Below, piece by piece: positions 1 through 7,933 of a DNA stretch of 33,958 bases. How positions within the stretch are numbered: position 1 is the stretch's first letter; every line of letters begins with the position of its first letter. The stretch is taken from the NCBI GenBank assembly GCA_013811945.1, contig JACCUI010000218.1, positions 1 through 33,958 of the forward strand, written 5' to 3'. Under the pieces are notes generated by a model. It did not search any database, had not been told where the DNA came from, and saw nothing but the letters and a program-made list of their open reading frames with translations. Origin of the DNA: Pyrinomonadaceae bacterium (GTDB lineage Bacteria > Acidobacteriota > Blastocatellia > Pyrinomonadales > Pyrinomonadaceae). The translations under genes and the position numbers were made by a program.

Positions 1-908
1 TGAGCGACTTCAAGCGCATTATTGCGAAGCGCAAGCGCCAGGACTTCGTTTTCAACATCGTGGGGATAGTGTGCACCCTGGTAGGCATAGCCACGCTGGG
101 GGCCCTTCTCGGCGATCTCCTGATGGACGGACTCACCCGTCTTAACTGGACTTTTCTTTCTTCATTCCCTTCGCGCTTCGCCGAGCGTGCAGGCATTCTC
201 TCTTCCTGGGTCGGCACGCTGCTTATAATGCTCGTGACCGCGTTTGCAGCGGTGCCATTGGGAGTGGGCGCCGGAATATATCTCGAAGAGTATGCGCGAA
301 AGAACTGGCTGACGAACCTTATTGAAATAAACATCGCCAACCTGGCCGGCGTACCGTCGATAATCTACGGCTTGATGGCGCTGGGATTGCTCGTCTACCA
401 ATTCAAGTTGGGTCAGAGTGTGCTGACGGGCGGGCTGACGCTCGCTTTCCTGATTTTGCCCATCGTAATCGTCGCTACGCGGGAAGCGCTAAGAACGATT
501 CCGCAGGGTATACGGGAGGCGGCCTACGCGCTGGGATCCACAAAGTGGCAGGTAGTCAGACATCATCTCCTTCCATATTCGTTGGGAGGAACGATGACGG
601 GAATTATCATCGCTCTGTCCAGGGCCATTGGCGAGACCGCTCCGCTGATTACCATCGGGGCGCTTACATTTATTGCTTTCTTGCCGCCGCTGCCCCTCAA
701 AACGCAGCCCCCATTTCTATCTTTCGAATGGTTATGGTCGCCCTTCTCCGTGCTGCCGATTCAGATGTTTAATTGGGTCTCGCGTCCAGACCAGGATTTC
801 GTTGTCAATGCCGCCGGGGCGGGATTGGTATTGATCGTGGTGACGTTGCTACTCAATGCGATTGCGATCCTGATCCGCTACCGGGTGCGCAAGCGCATCA
901 AGTGGTGA
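1..908 (+). CDS. pstA: Phosphate ABC transporter permease PstA (lacks only first base of start codon)
   Basis: Inner-membrane permease subunit of the high-affinity PstSCAB phosphate importer. The reading frame is open to the left edge: bases 1-2 are TG followed by codons for [18 protein letters not shown], so the start codon (ATG or GTG) almost certainly begins one base outside the window, giving about 302 residues, normal for PstA. An internal GTG at 60 would cut off the basic N-terminus and is unlikely to be the start. Several hydrophobic helices are visible, with the cytoplasmic EAA loop ([20 protein letters not shown]) that docks on the PstB ATPase, followed by the typical family stretch [12 protein letters not shown]. 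The stop is 29 bp before pstB, so the genes are probably cotranscribed. pstS and pstC are expected upstream but are not visible. The family call is secure. Confidence 0.95.
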   Translation, partial: SDFKRIIAKRKRQDFVFNIVGIVCTLVGIATLGALLGDLLMDGLTRLNWTFLSSFPSRFAERAGILSSWVGTLLIMLVTAFAAVPLGVGAGIYLEEYARKNWLTNLIEINIANLAGVPSIIYGLMALGLLVYQFKLGQSVLTGGLTLAFLILPIVIVATREALRTIPQGIREAAYALGSTKWQVVRHHLLPYSLGGTMTGIIIALSRAIGETAPLITIGALTFIAFLPPLPLKTQPPFLSFEWLWSPFSVLPIQMFNWVSRPDQDFVVNAAGAGLVLIVVTLLLNAIAILIRYRVRKRIKW

Positions 909-937
909 GAAACCGAAGCCAGTCAGCAAGTTTGGAA

Positions 938-1801
938 ATGGGGATTGGTCGCCTGACGCAAATGACGATAAGAGATCAATATGCTCGCCCGCAGGTCAGC
1001 CCGGATGTCGCCGTGGCGGCCAACAGTCCTGTCGAGAGTTCGCCGAAGATCAAAGCCGAAGTGGAAGGTCTGAACTTTTTTTATGGAAAGCTCCAGGCTC
1101 TCAAGAATATCAACATGGTCTTCAATGCCAATCAGGTGACAGCCATCATTGGCCCCTCGGGTTGTGGAAAGTCCACCTTGCTGCGGTGTTTCAATCGAAT
1201 CCATGACCTTTACCCGGAAACCCGCTATGAAGGAAAGATCATCTTGCAGCCAAGTGGTATCAATTTGATTGGCCCGGAAACGGATCCCCTGGAAATGCGT
1301 ATGCGCATGAGCATGGTTTTTCAGAAACCCAACGCCTTCCCCAAGTCAGTTTTCGACAATGTAGCCTTCGGACTTCGACTGCGAGGCATTTCAGGCAAGG
1401 AACTCACGATCCAGGTTGAACAATCACTTCGGGCGGCGGCCCTCTGGGACGAGGTGAAGGATCGGCTGCGCGAGTCTGCTTACACTCTTTCAGGGGGGCA
1501 GCAGCAGCGCCTCTGCATTGCCCGTGCCCTGGCGACGGAACCGGAGATTTTATTGTTTGACGAGCCCACGTCGGCGCTGGATCCTATAGCCACCGCCAAG
1601 ATAGAAAATCTGATATTCGATTTGAAGCGGGAGGTGACGGTTGTCATTGTGACGCACAACATGCAACAGGCAGCGCGTGTTTCTGATTCCACAGCTTTTA
1701 TGTACCTGGGCGAGCTTATAGAGTTAGCGCCCACGAAGGTAATGTTTGAGAATCCAGCTATCAAGCTGACCGAAGAATACATTACGGGGCATTTTGGCTA
1801 A
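938..1801 (+). CDS. pstB: Phosphate ABC transporter ATP-binding protein PstB, copy 1
   Basis: Cytoplasmic ATPase that powers phosphate import through PstC/PstA. With the ATG at 938 it is 287 residues. An in-frame ATG at 962 (279 residues, [10 protein letters not shown]...) is equally possible, since neither has a clear Shine-Dalgarno sequence, and the frame is also open further upstream inside pstA. About 37 residues precede the conserved ABC core, longer than in E. coli PstB. Visible motifs: Walker [10 protein letters not shown] (about residues 72-80), Q-loop [12 protein letters not shown], signature LSGGQQQR, Walker [14 protein letters not shown], and switch histidine in [10 protein letters not shown]. 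The C-terminal EEYITGHFG is the characteristic PstB ending. It is directly followed by a second pstB copy. Confidence 0.95.
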   Translation: MGIGRLTQMTIRDQYARPQVSPDVAVAANSPVESSPKIKAEVEGLNFFYGKLQALKNINMVFNANQVTAIIGPSGCGKSTLLRCFNRIHDLYPETRYEGKIILQPSGINLIGPETDPLEMRMRMSMVFQKPNAFPKSVFDNVAFGLRLRGISGKELTIQVEQSLRAAALWDEVKDRLRESAYTLSGGQQQRLCIARALATEPEILLFDEPTSALDPIATAKIENLIFDLKREVTVVIVTHNMQQAARVSDSTAFMYLGELIELAPTKVMFENPAIKLTEEYITGHFG

Positions 1802-1811
1802 ACTGAATTCC

Positions 1812-2648
1812 ATGTCCGCTCAGCTCTCAAAATCAGTCGATCCGAATGCGGCGACTAGGCGACCGGACCGCAGCGTTGAGGCGATCACCTCGCCAGTCAA
1901 GATAGGTGTGCGCCATCTCAACTTTTATTACGGACGCGTGCAGGCTCTCTTCGACGTCTCTTTGGATATTCCGGAGCGGATCGTCACGGCTTTCATTGGT
2001 CCATCTGGCTGCGGCAAATCGACATTTCTGCGCATACTGAATCGGATGAACGACATAATCCCGGGCACCCGAGTGGAAGGAGAGGTCTTGATTGATGATC
2101 AGAACATCTACGCGACCGGAACCGATGTCGTAGAACTGCGGCGTACGGTGGGAATGGTTTTTCAGAAGTCGAACCCATTTCCCAAGTCAATATTCGACAA
2201 CGTAGCTTATGGACTAAGGATCAACCGAATGACCTCGAGCAAGAGTGAGCTTGAGGGATGTGTGGAGCAGGCGCTCAAAGGCGCCGCGCTTTGGGTTGAG
2301 GTTAAGGATCGCTTAAAGCAATCCGCGCTGAGCTTGTCAGGCGGCCAGCAGCAAAGATTATGTATAGCCCGGGCGCTCGCCATTCGTCCCGACGTTATCT
2401 TAATGGACGAACCCGCATCGGCTTTGGACCCCATGGCCACGTCGAAAATCGAGGAACTGATTGTTGAACTAAAGAAGCAGTACACGATAGTAATTGTTAC
2501 CCACAACATGCAGCAGGCGGCGCGCGTTTCCGATCTAACGGCGTTCTTCCTGCTGGGTAAGCTCATCGAAGTGAACGCCACCGAGAAGATGTTTACCAAC
2601 CCCGACGAAAAGTTGTCTGAGGACTACATCACGGGAAGGTTTGGGTGA
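1812..2648 (+). CDS. pstB: Phosphate ABC transporter ATP-binding protein PstB, copy 2
   Basis: A second complete PstB ATPase, 278 residues from the ATG at 1812. A TTG at 1794 in the same frame would overlap the end of copy 1 by 8 bp and add six residues. All ABC motifs are intact: Walker [10 protein letters not shown] (residues 63-71), Q-loop [12 protein letters not shown], signature LSGGQQQR, Walker [14 protein letters not shown], switch histidine in [10 protein letters not shown] and the PstB terminus EDYITGRFG. It is clearly paralogous to copy 1 along the whole core but differs in the N-terminal 30 residues and many surface positions, so it is an old duplication rather than an assembly artefact. 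It may form a heterodimer with copy 1 or serve as an alternative ATPase; the sequence cannot tell. Confidence 0.94.
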   Translation: MSAQLSKSVDPNAATRRPDRSVEAITSPVKIGVRHLNFYYGRVQALFDVSLDIPERIVTAFIGPSGCGKSTFLRILNRMNDIIPGTRVEGEVLIDDQNIYATGTDVVELRRTVGMVFQKSNPFPKSIFDNVAYGLRINRMTSSKSELEGCVEQALKGAALWVEVKDRLKQSALSLSGGQQQRLCIARALAIRPDVILMDEPASALDPMATSKIEELIVELKKQYTIVIVTHNMQQAARVSDLTAFFLLGKLIEVNATEKMFTNPDEKLSEDYITGRFG

Positions 2649-2650
2649 AA

Positions 2651-2764
2651 GGATTTTTGATTTTTAGATTGGTGATTTTGATTTTGACTTCCAGGACGAA
2701 ACCAGAGCATTGAGTGCACGGACAATCTAAATTAAAAATCTAAAATATCTAAAATCACAAATTA
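2651..2764. repeat. AT-rich imperfect inverted repeat between pstB2 and phoU
   Basis: The 131-bp gap between pstB2 and phoU has two AT-rich arms built from variants of the word GATTTTTAGATT (left, about 2651-2688) and its complement AATCTAAAATAT (right, about 2723-2764), around a roughly 35-bp less AT-rich centre. The arms can pair imperfectly and each contains short internal tandem variants (TGATTTTT, TGATTTTG; ATCTAAATT, ATCTAAAAT). It is unlike the surrounding coding DNA. It could be a REP-like intergenic repeat or a processing/attenuation hairpin that lowers phoU expression relative to pst. No T-run terminator geometry is evident. Confidence 0.5.
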
Positions 2765-2779
2765 GAATCGGAAAACTAC

Positions 2780-3439
2780 ATGGAATACCACAGACACCTT
2801 GACGATGAGCTGAATTCGCTACGGGATCGTGTGTTGTTGCTGGGCGGCGAAGCCGAAGCAGCCCTTCAGAAGGCCATGCACTCGCTGATGGACCGGGACA
2901 GCGATCTCGCGCGCGGTGTGTTGAATCACGACGACGCCATCGATCGGATTGAAGTGGAGATCGATCGGCAATGCATAGATATCATCGCCCTCAGGCAACC
3001 TGCCGCCCGCGATCTTCGCTTTGTCATTTCGGTAGCCAAAATGGCCCCCGTTCTGGAACGGATCGCTGATCACGCCTGTAATATCGCGCGCGCGGCCATC
3101 GATCTGAATAATGAGCCGGAGCTCAAACAGAATATCGAACTCCGCCAGATGGCCGAACAAGCTTCTGCCATGTTGCGCGCCGCGCTAGACGCTTTCACCT
3201 CCAACGACGCGCTGGAGGCTCGAGAGGTCATCAAGCGCGATATCGATATTAACGAACTTTACAATCGAGTATTTCATAACCTGATCGAGAGGATGGTGTC
3301 GGAGCCTTCGACGGCCAGTCGCGACGCGCGGCTGATCTTCGTGGCCAAGCACCTGGAGCGCATCGGTGATTACGTTACCGATATCTGCGAGTTGACCGTC
3401 TATATGGCGGAAGCAGCTTTTATCAAGCACAGCAATTGA
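2780..3439 (+). CDS. phoU: Phosphate signalling protein PhoU
   Basis: Negative regulator that couples the Pst transporter to the PhoR kinase. It is a peripheral cytoplasmic metal-binding protein acting at the membrane. The 219-residue length is typical of a two-repeat PhoU. Each repeat is a three-helix bundle with the family metal motif ExxxD: LERIADHACN at about residues 92-101 and LERIGDYVTD at about 192-201. The ATG at 2780 gives the usual short N-terminus (MEYHRHLDDELNSL). It lies after pstB2 and five bases before the response regulator gene, so phoU and phoB appear translationally close and in one operon. No missing key residues were seen. Confidence 0.96.
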   Translation: MEYHRHLDDELNSLRDRVLLLGGEAEAALQKAMHSLMDRDSDLARGVLNHDDAIDRIEVEIDRQCIDIIALRQPAARDLRFVISVAKMAPVLERIADHACNIARAAIDLNNEPELKQNIELRQMAEQASAMLRAALDAFTSNDALEAREVIKRDIDINELYNRVFHNLIERMVSEPSTASRDARLIFVAKHLERIGDYVTDICELTVYMAEAAFIKHSN

Positions 3440-3444
3440 GACTT

Positions 3445-4149
3445 ATGGCACGTCCTGTTTTGATCATCGAAGACGATCCTGATATTTCGGAGAGTCTGAA
3501 GTATAACCTCGAGCGAGAAGGCCTGCTGACCGTCGTTGCGGCTACGGGTGAGCAAGGCTTGATCGAGGCGCTGAACGAACGCAATCCGCCAATGCTGATT
3601 GTGCTTGACCTGATGTTGCCAGGTATGAGTGGTACAGAACTCTGCCGTCGGTTTCGCCGGGAACCCTTAACCCGACGCACGCCGATTATCATCCTGACTG
3701 CCAAGGGATCAGAGTCTGATCGGGTTGCCGGTTTGGACCTGGGCGCTGACGACTATATAACCAAGCCTTTCTCCGTCAGAGAACTCCTGGCGCGCGTGCG
3801 CGCGATCTTGCGCCGTATTGATGAAGGCGCCACCAAGACTTACGAAGACGATCACCTGATGATCGACTTCGCCGATATTCGAGTTGTCTGCGACGGTCGC
3901 AAAATTAAGCTTACCAATAAGGAATTTAGCCTGCTCTCGGTGCTCGCCAAAAGCGCCGACCGAGTAGTAACGCGGCAGCAGCTTCTGGATAACGTTTGGG
4001 GCTACAGTTATTATGGCGACGCCCGCACGCTGGATGTGCATATCAGGCGTTTGCGCCAGAAGTTAGAGAGTTGTGGCAATTGCATAGAGACTGTTGTCGG
4101 AGTCGGTTACCGCTTTACTGGGTGCTCCGAGAAGTCGGAAGGCAGTTGA
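3445..4149 (+). CDS. phoB: PhoB-type OmpR-family response regulator
   Basis: DNA-binding response regulator, most likely the phosphate-regulon activator PhoB. It has 234 residues from the ATG at 3445; a TTG at 3436 overlapping the phoU stop is an alternative. The receiver domain (residues 1-120) shows the acidic pair D10/D11, phospho-acceptor D55 in VLDLMLPG, T85 in ILTAK and K107 in DDYITKPF. The C-terminal winged helix (about residues 135-230) carries the OmpR signature RTLDVHIRRLRQKLE and ends VVGVGYRF. It follows phoU by 5 bp and precedes a PhoR-like kinase, which supports PhoB over other OmpR-family paralogues. Its target Pho boxes could not be recognised by eye in the window. Confidence 0.92.
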   Translation: MARPVLIIEDDPDISESLKYNLEREGLLTVVAATGEQGLIEALNERNPPMLIVLDLMLPGMSGTELCRRFRREPLTRRTPIIILTAKGSESDRVAGLDLGADDYITKPFSVRELLARVRAILRRIDEGATKTYEDDHLMIDFADIRVVCDGRKIKLTNKEFSLLSVLAKSADRVVTRQQLLDNVWGYSYYGDARTLDVHIRRLRQKLESCGNCIETVVGVGYRFTGCSEKSEGS

Positions 4150-4182
4150 CCATACACCAGTCTTGATCCAGCCTCAGATTAA

Positions 4183-4225
4183 CGGGTTAACGCGGGTTAG
4201 CGAAGATAAATATAAAAGGTTAACC
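4183..4225. promoter_or_regulatory. Direct repeats and palindrome upstream of phoR (possible operator)
   Basis: The phoB-phoR gap contains two adjacent 10-bp direct repeats, CGGGTTAACG (4183-4192) and CGGGTTAGCG (4193-4202), followed by the palindrome GGTTAACC (4218-4225). Phased GTTA-type repeats of this sort resemble binding sites of OmpR-family regulators. This is inference; the repeats do not match the enterobacterial Pho box closely. Confidence 0.3.
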
Positions 4226-4250
4226 GAATGATTGGGCGGAACCTTTTTTA
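4214..4250 (+). terminator. Possible weak hairpin terminator between phoB and phoR
   Basis: AAAAGGTT (4214-4221) can pair with AACCTTTT (4240-4247) across an 18-nt loop, and the T-run TTTTTT (4244-4249) lies at the 3' arm. The stem is AU-rich and the loop long, so termination would be partial at best. It could uncouple phoR from the upstream genes, which fits phoR having its own good ribosome binding site. Confidence 0.35.
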
Positions 4251-4317
4251 TAGTTTTGTTCTTACCAAATGTATCCGCGTAAATCCGCGGCTTAACAACG
4301 TTCAAAGGTGATGAATT

Positions 4318-5631
4318 GTGTCCAGGCACCTCAGCTTTTCGCTTGCCTTATGTGCCGCACTTGTCGGGATTCTGATCCTCATTTTTTCGTTTAGCTTCAC
4401 TGCATTTGTGTCAGCCCCACTTGGTTTTCTGGCGGGATACTTCCTGCTGAAAAGCCGCCACGCCAACCAACCGAGCACGTCCTCGCTCCCCGCTCAGAAT
4501 GTATCCGGCTCTTCTGACTCCCGATCAACCGAGATCTTCGCTCTGGGAAAGCTCTTTGAGGCGACTTTGGATGAAATGCGAGAGGGGTTGCTGGTCGTCG
4601 ACAACGATATGCGAGTAGTCGCTTCAAATCCTGCCGCGCACCGGCTCTTCAATTTGGCGACTGGCAGACTCGAGTCTCAGCGTTTGACGGAATTGACGCG
4701 GAACCCGGCGATCTACAGTGCGTTTCACGATGCGCTCAAAGGAAATGAGCGGTCGGGCGTGGAGATCGAAACACACAACCCCGGCCGCCGCGTTTTTGAT
4801 CTAAGAGTGGTGCCCTTAGGCAGCAGCGATGGTTCAAGCACCGCGGGGGCGATTGGCGTCTTCTTCGACATAACACAACTCGAAAAACTTGAGCGGGTGA
4901 GGCAGGAGTTTCTTTCGAATGTCTCCCACGAACTGAAGACCCCTCTAACAGCGATCGTGGCTTTTGTAGAAACTCTCGAAGCAGGGGCGCTCGATGACCG
5001 TGAAAACAGTGAACGATTCCTTGAGATAATTCGCAAGAATGCCGCTCGGATGCAAAATCTAATCGACGATATACTCGAATTGAGTGCAATTGAAGCCGGT
5101 AATGTGGGTGTTAAGTCGGAAGAAATAGAGCTCAGTCCGCTAATTAATGACGTGATCATGTCTCTTACGGCGAAGGCTTCTTCGCGCGGCATTACCATCA
5201 GCAACGAGGTGCGGCCTGACACACTTGTCTTCGTTGACCCTCGGCGCCTTGAACAAATGCTTAACAACCTCGTGGATAACGCGATCAAGTTCAACCGCGA
5301 TGGAGGAATGGTCACAATCGGGTGCGAAGCGGGCACGCGCACTCGCATTCTCGTCAAAGATACCGGGGAGGGGATTCCGGCGCAGCATCTCGAACGTCTG
5401 TTCGAACGTTTCTACCGGGTTGATCGAGCCCGCTCGAGAGACATGGGTGGAACTGGTCTAGGGTTGGCTATAGTTAAACACTTAGCCCGGGCTCATGGCG
5501 GGGAGGTGAGAGTTCGTTCGGAGTTAGGGCAGGGAACCACTTTTGAGATTGATCTGCCGCCAGCGAATGGTGTTTCCGCAGGGCCTGAACCGACAGCCAA
5601 GCGCGAAACCACTTTAACTCCCGGCTATTGA
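4318..5631 (+). CDS. phoR: PhoR-type sensor histidine kinase
   Basis: Membrane sensor kinase expected to phosphorylate the adjacent PhoB-like regulator under phosphate limitation. The GTG start at 4318 is supported by the strong ribosome binding site AAAGGTGATG (4304-4313). It has 437 residues: two closely spaced hydrophobic segments (about residues 8-44) with almost no periplasmic loop, as in PhoR, then a PAS domain (about 75-190), a HisKA dimerisation domain with the H-box NVSHELKTPLTAI and phospho-acceptor H204, and an HATPase_c domain with N-box LNNLVDNAIKFN (about 312-323), G1 DTGEGIP (about 348) and G2 GTGLGLAI (about 378). The lack of a large sensor loop agrees with sensing through PstB/PhoU rather than by direct ligand binding. 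Its 3' end overlaps a convergent minus-strand gene by 18 bp. Confidence 0.93.
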   Translation: MSRHLSFSLALCAALVGILILIFSFSFTAFVSAPLGFLAGYFLLKSRHANQPSTSSLPAQNVSGSSDSRSTEIFALGKLFEATLDEMREGLLVVDNDMRVVASNPAAHRLFNLATGRLESQRLTELTRNPAIYSAFHDALKGNERSGVEIETHNPGRRVFDLRVVPLGSSDGSSTAGAIGVFFDITQLEKLERVRQEFLSNVSHELKTPLTAIVAFVETLEAGALDDRENSERFLEIIRKNAARMQNLIDDILELSAIEAGNVGVKSEEIELSPLINDVIMSLTAKASSRGITISNEVRPDTLVFVDPRRLEQMLNNLVDNAIKFNRDGGMVTIGCEAGTRTRILVKDTGEGIPAQHLERLFERFYRVDRARSRDMGGTGLGLAIVKHLARAHGGEVRVRSELGQGTTFEIDLPPANGVSAGPEPTAKRETTLTPGY

Positions 5632-5937
5632 AAGACCAACCTTCAAGCTTTTCTTCCGCTCTGACACCCTTTGCACCGCGCTGCTCTTCCATAGCAACGA
5701 TTCGGCCAGAATCCGCAGATTGATGGGTATGACGGGCGGTTTGCATTCTCCCCTGAGCGGGCTTTCATAGTGAGCGAGCAACGGCATCTCGGCACAGCAA
5801 AAGTCACAGGCAGCCAGATGGTGTCTAATGAGAGTCATGATTTCAGGCGAGAGGGCCTGGAAAAGAGATGAGAGTAGTAGGCTGGACGATGGGCAAGCGA
5901 TTTTCTTTGTAAACGAGTTTACGCTTGAGGATTTCAT
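5614..5937 (-). CDS. Small zinc-finger (ZAS/zf-HC2-like) protein, putative anti-sigma factor
   Basis: A 107-residue protein on the minus strand, convergent with phoR and overlapping its last 18 bp. It carries a C-x24-H-x3-C-x2-C arrangement (C15, H40, C44, C47; core HLAACDFC after LSPEIMTLIR), the zinc-binding anti-sigma (ZAS) pattern of zf-HC2 proteins that bind ECF sigma factors. The start at 5937 has a plausible upstream AGGGG ribosome binding site on that strand. There is no transmembrane helix, so it would be cytosolic. The C-terminal half is basic and not recognised. The nearest other gene is the divergent sigma-like gene at 6533, a candidate partner. The ZAS motif is direct evidence; anti-sigma function is inferred. 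Confidence 0.72.
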   Translation of the reverse strand: MKSSSVNSFTKKIACPSSSLLLSSLFQALSPEIMTLIRHHLAACDFCCAEMPLLAHYESPLRGECKPPVIPINLRILAESLLWKSSAVQRVSERKKSLKVGLSIAGS

Positions 5938-6532
5938 TTGAACCCCTGAAACCGCACGAATTCTGACTTAGATACTCAATCTGCCTAAACAACAAAGAGC
6001 CAGGGGCATTTGGCGCTTCGCTTAACGGTGAAGGAGCACAATTATTCAACAGCAGGAAAGATCTAATTCATATCCAATTCCAGAGATTTTCGCCTCCCAA
6101 CCAAACTATTTCCCCAATGTTATCAATGCTTTCGGATCGGTGTAAAAACATGTTGCCCATTATTTAAAATCTTGCTAAGATGTGCCCCGTTAAGTCAGAG
6201 GGCGCCGACTCTTTGACTCCTTCTTTCCAGGAAGAATTCCCCCTTTTATCATCGGCTCCTACAAGAGACAGCATCCCGATTGACACCCTAAACGGGTAAG
6301 TATCTCCCTTAGGCAGCAATTTGAGGTTAAACCGTAGGCAGCCGTGATCTGTCTCGGCCCTCCCAGGACATTCACTTCACCCATCTGCACTGCGACGTTC
6401 TACACGTCTTTTGAGAGATCACCCCGGCGGTAAGGGTTTTCAGCTCAGTAAATTACCACCCCCAAACAGCTAACCTCGCCTATCTTTGAAGTAAGAAACC
6501 GATAAACCATCTGCGCCACAACGGATAATCCA
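5938..6532. other. 595-bp divergent intergenic region
   Basis: It separates the minus-strand zinc-finger gene from the plus-strand sigma-like gene. A sigma70-type promoter for the plus strand is visible at 6153-6181. The remaining ~350 nt up to 6532 would be a long untranslated leader with no recognised riboswitch; a weak pairing of CCTAA (6287-6291) with TTAGG (6309-6313) and short pyrimidine-rich tracts are all I see. No tRNA, and no ORF with supporting evidence, was found in the segment. Confidence 0.6.
6153..6181 (+). promoter_or_regulatory. Sigma70-type promoter upstream of sigma-like gene
   Basis: TTGCCC (6153-6158) and TAAGAT (6176-6181) are separated by exactly 17 bp, and the spacer is AT-rich. 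Each box matches four of six consensus positions. It is the best promoter-like pair in the divergent region and would start a transcript with a leader of about 345 nt. Confidence 0.5.
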
Positions 6533-7726
6533 GTGAAATTCTTAAGTCACGAAATCGAAAAAGAACTCGAACCCCGCGCCGATGAAATTCAGCCGTCGCC
6601 GTCACGGGCGCGACGTACTGCTGAACGACAGGCGAAGAGCGGCAAGTGGGTTGAAAGTCTTCGTTCCTCAGACGTAGGCCGTCTTTGGACCGAGCTCCAC
6701 CGCATTGTCTCCCACCACCCCCTGGTCAGAGCTTCGCGTAGCGCAGGACTCCTGGTGGAGGAAGGCGCCACAACCGCCTACACAGATTTAACCCAGGAAC
6801 TATTTGTTCAGCTCTTAAGTAAGAACAGATTTGAACACTATCTCGAAACGCAGATGACCGATTACGAGATTGAGTGTGAAATCAGCCAGATTGAACTCAC
6901 GAATCTGTTGACAGCAGAACTCCGGAAGCGTCATCCCGAAAGCTACCGTTTAGCCCGGCGGATTTCCACTCTTATTCAATCCAGTTCAAATTTCCGCCGC
7001 TTTGATTCAAGCGGCACCAATGACGAACCGCATCGGCGTTTGGCTGACCGGGTTTACGGGTTGAACGAATGGCCCGACGGAAAACGACGTCGGGATTCGC
7101 ATGATCTTGAGCAGCGAGCTCACAAGGTTTCGGTGCGAGCCCGTGACACCCGCATGGTTGGCTGCACCGGGGATTCTCAAGTAGTTATCAGCAACCCGGA
7201 CCTCGAGGACCTCATCGTTTCGGTGTTGGACTCCATGGACTCACCCGCCGACGTGCGCACCCTGCGCAGCCTGGTGATGTCTCGACTACCGGTGATGGAT
7301 ATTTATCTGGTCCCGCTAGATGGTGACGACAGCGACAACGAGAATCATTTCGAACCTGTTGATAAGCGAGAAAATGCGGAACAGGGACTATTAAGGCGCG
7401 AGTCGGAGAACGCAGCTGAAGGCTTTGTGGAACAATTTCTGAAGAGCTTACACGAAACTGTGCGCGGGAAGATCAAGCAGTACAACCGCATCCTTGGTGT
7501 ATTGTGGCACTGTTACCTGAGCCCCGAGCAGTCTACCCAACTCGAGGTGGCCGCCGTATTAGGAGTTTCCGATTCGCTCGTGTCAGACTACCGCCGCCGC
7601 ATTGAGCAGGAGCTGCGCGCCCTTTCTTTCTCGGAAGTTGAAGAAGCCAGGCGTTTTGAAAGTGCCCTCCGCGAGCGTGTGCGTAGCCTGGTCCTAACCG
7701 GCGAGGAAAAAGGAGTAGCAGTTTAG
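6533..7726 (+). CDS. Sigma-70-like / HTH regulatory protein upstream of the exopolysaccharide locus
   Basis: A 397-residue soluble protein from the GTG at 6533 (GGA at 6522-6524 is a plausible ribosome binding site). An N-terminal segment around residues 80-105 (TDLTQELFVQLLSKNRFEHY) resembles the DLTQE-type helix of sigma region 2. The C-terminal part, about residues 325-365 (SPEQSTQLEVAAVLGVSDSL followed by VSDYRRRIEQELRAL), looks like the helix-turn-helix of sigma region 4. The middle is long, charged and unrecognised, with an acidic linker (DGDDSDNENHFE) before the C-terminal domain. It is about twice as long as a typical ECF factor. It stands alone between a promoter and a strong terminator, directly before the polysaccharide genes, and opposite a ZAS protein. 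A role in controlling that locus is inference; it may be a divergent sigma factor or another HTH regulator. Confidence 0.6.
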   Translation: MKFLSHEIEKELEPRADEIQPSPSRARRTAERQAKSGKWVESLRSSDVGRLWTELHRIVSHHPLVRASRSAGLLVEEGATTAYTDLTQELFVQLLSKNRFEHYLETQMTDYEIECEISQIELTNLLTAELRKRHPESYRLARRISTLIQSSSNFRRFDSSGTNDEPHRRLADRVYGLNEWPDGKRRRDSHDLEQRAHKVSVRARDTRMVGCTGDSQVVISNPDLEDLIVSVLDSMDSPADVRTLRSLVMSRLPVMDIYLVPLDGDDSDNENHFEPVDKRENAEQGLLRRESENAAEGFVEQFLKSLHETVRGKIKQYNRILGVLWHCYLSPEQSTQLEVAAVLGVSDSLVSDYRRRIEQELRALSFSEVEEARRFESALRERVRSLVLTGEEKGVAV

Positions 7727-7806
7727 CTTGATTAGTCTTTATAGATTAATCTTTGCCGGCTTTTGTGATTCGACTCACGTGAAGTGCGTCGATAGCGCAT
7801 TCTGGG

Positions 7807-7846
7807 AGCTGCGGCGCCTGAAGGTGCAGCGGCTTCTTTTGCTTTT
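7807..7846 (+). terminator. Rho-independent terminator after sigma-like gene
   Basis: A 12-position stem (7807-7818 with 7823-7834; one G-A mismatch and two G-T wobbles) closes a TGAA tetraloop and is followed by TCTTTTGCTTTT (7835-7846). It is the clearest terminator in the window and separates the sigma-like gene from the polysaccharide operon. Confidence 0.85.
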
Positions 7847-7933
7847 ATAAGGAACCAGCTTAAGATTGAAGTTCAATACAATTGCGCCGAGACGGCTTGG
7901 CGCGACTTTGGAACCACGGGAATTGGGCTAAAA

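Noticed and set aside
4725-5357. 210-codon minus-strand open frame inside phoR
   Set aside because: Ser/Arg-rich composition typical of an antisense shadow of a kinase gene; the plus-strand frame has all kinase motifs.
6255-6384. Short Cys-containing minus-strand ORF (about 41 codons) in the leader of the sigma-like gene
   Set aside because: No ribosome binding site, no known family, and it opposes the likely leader transcript.
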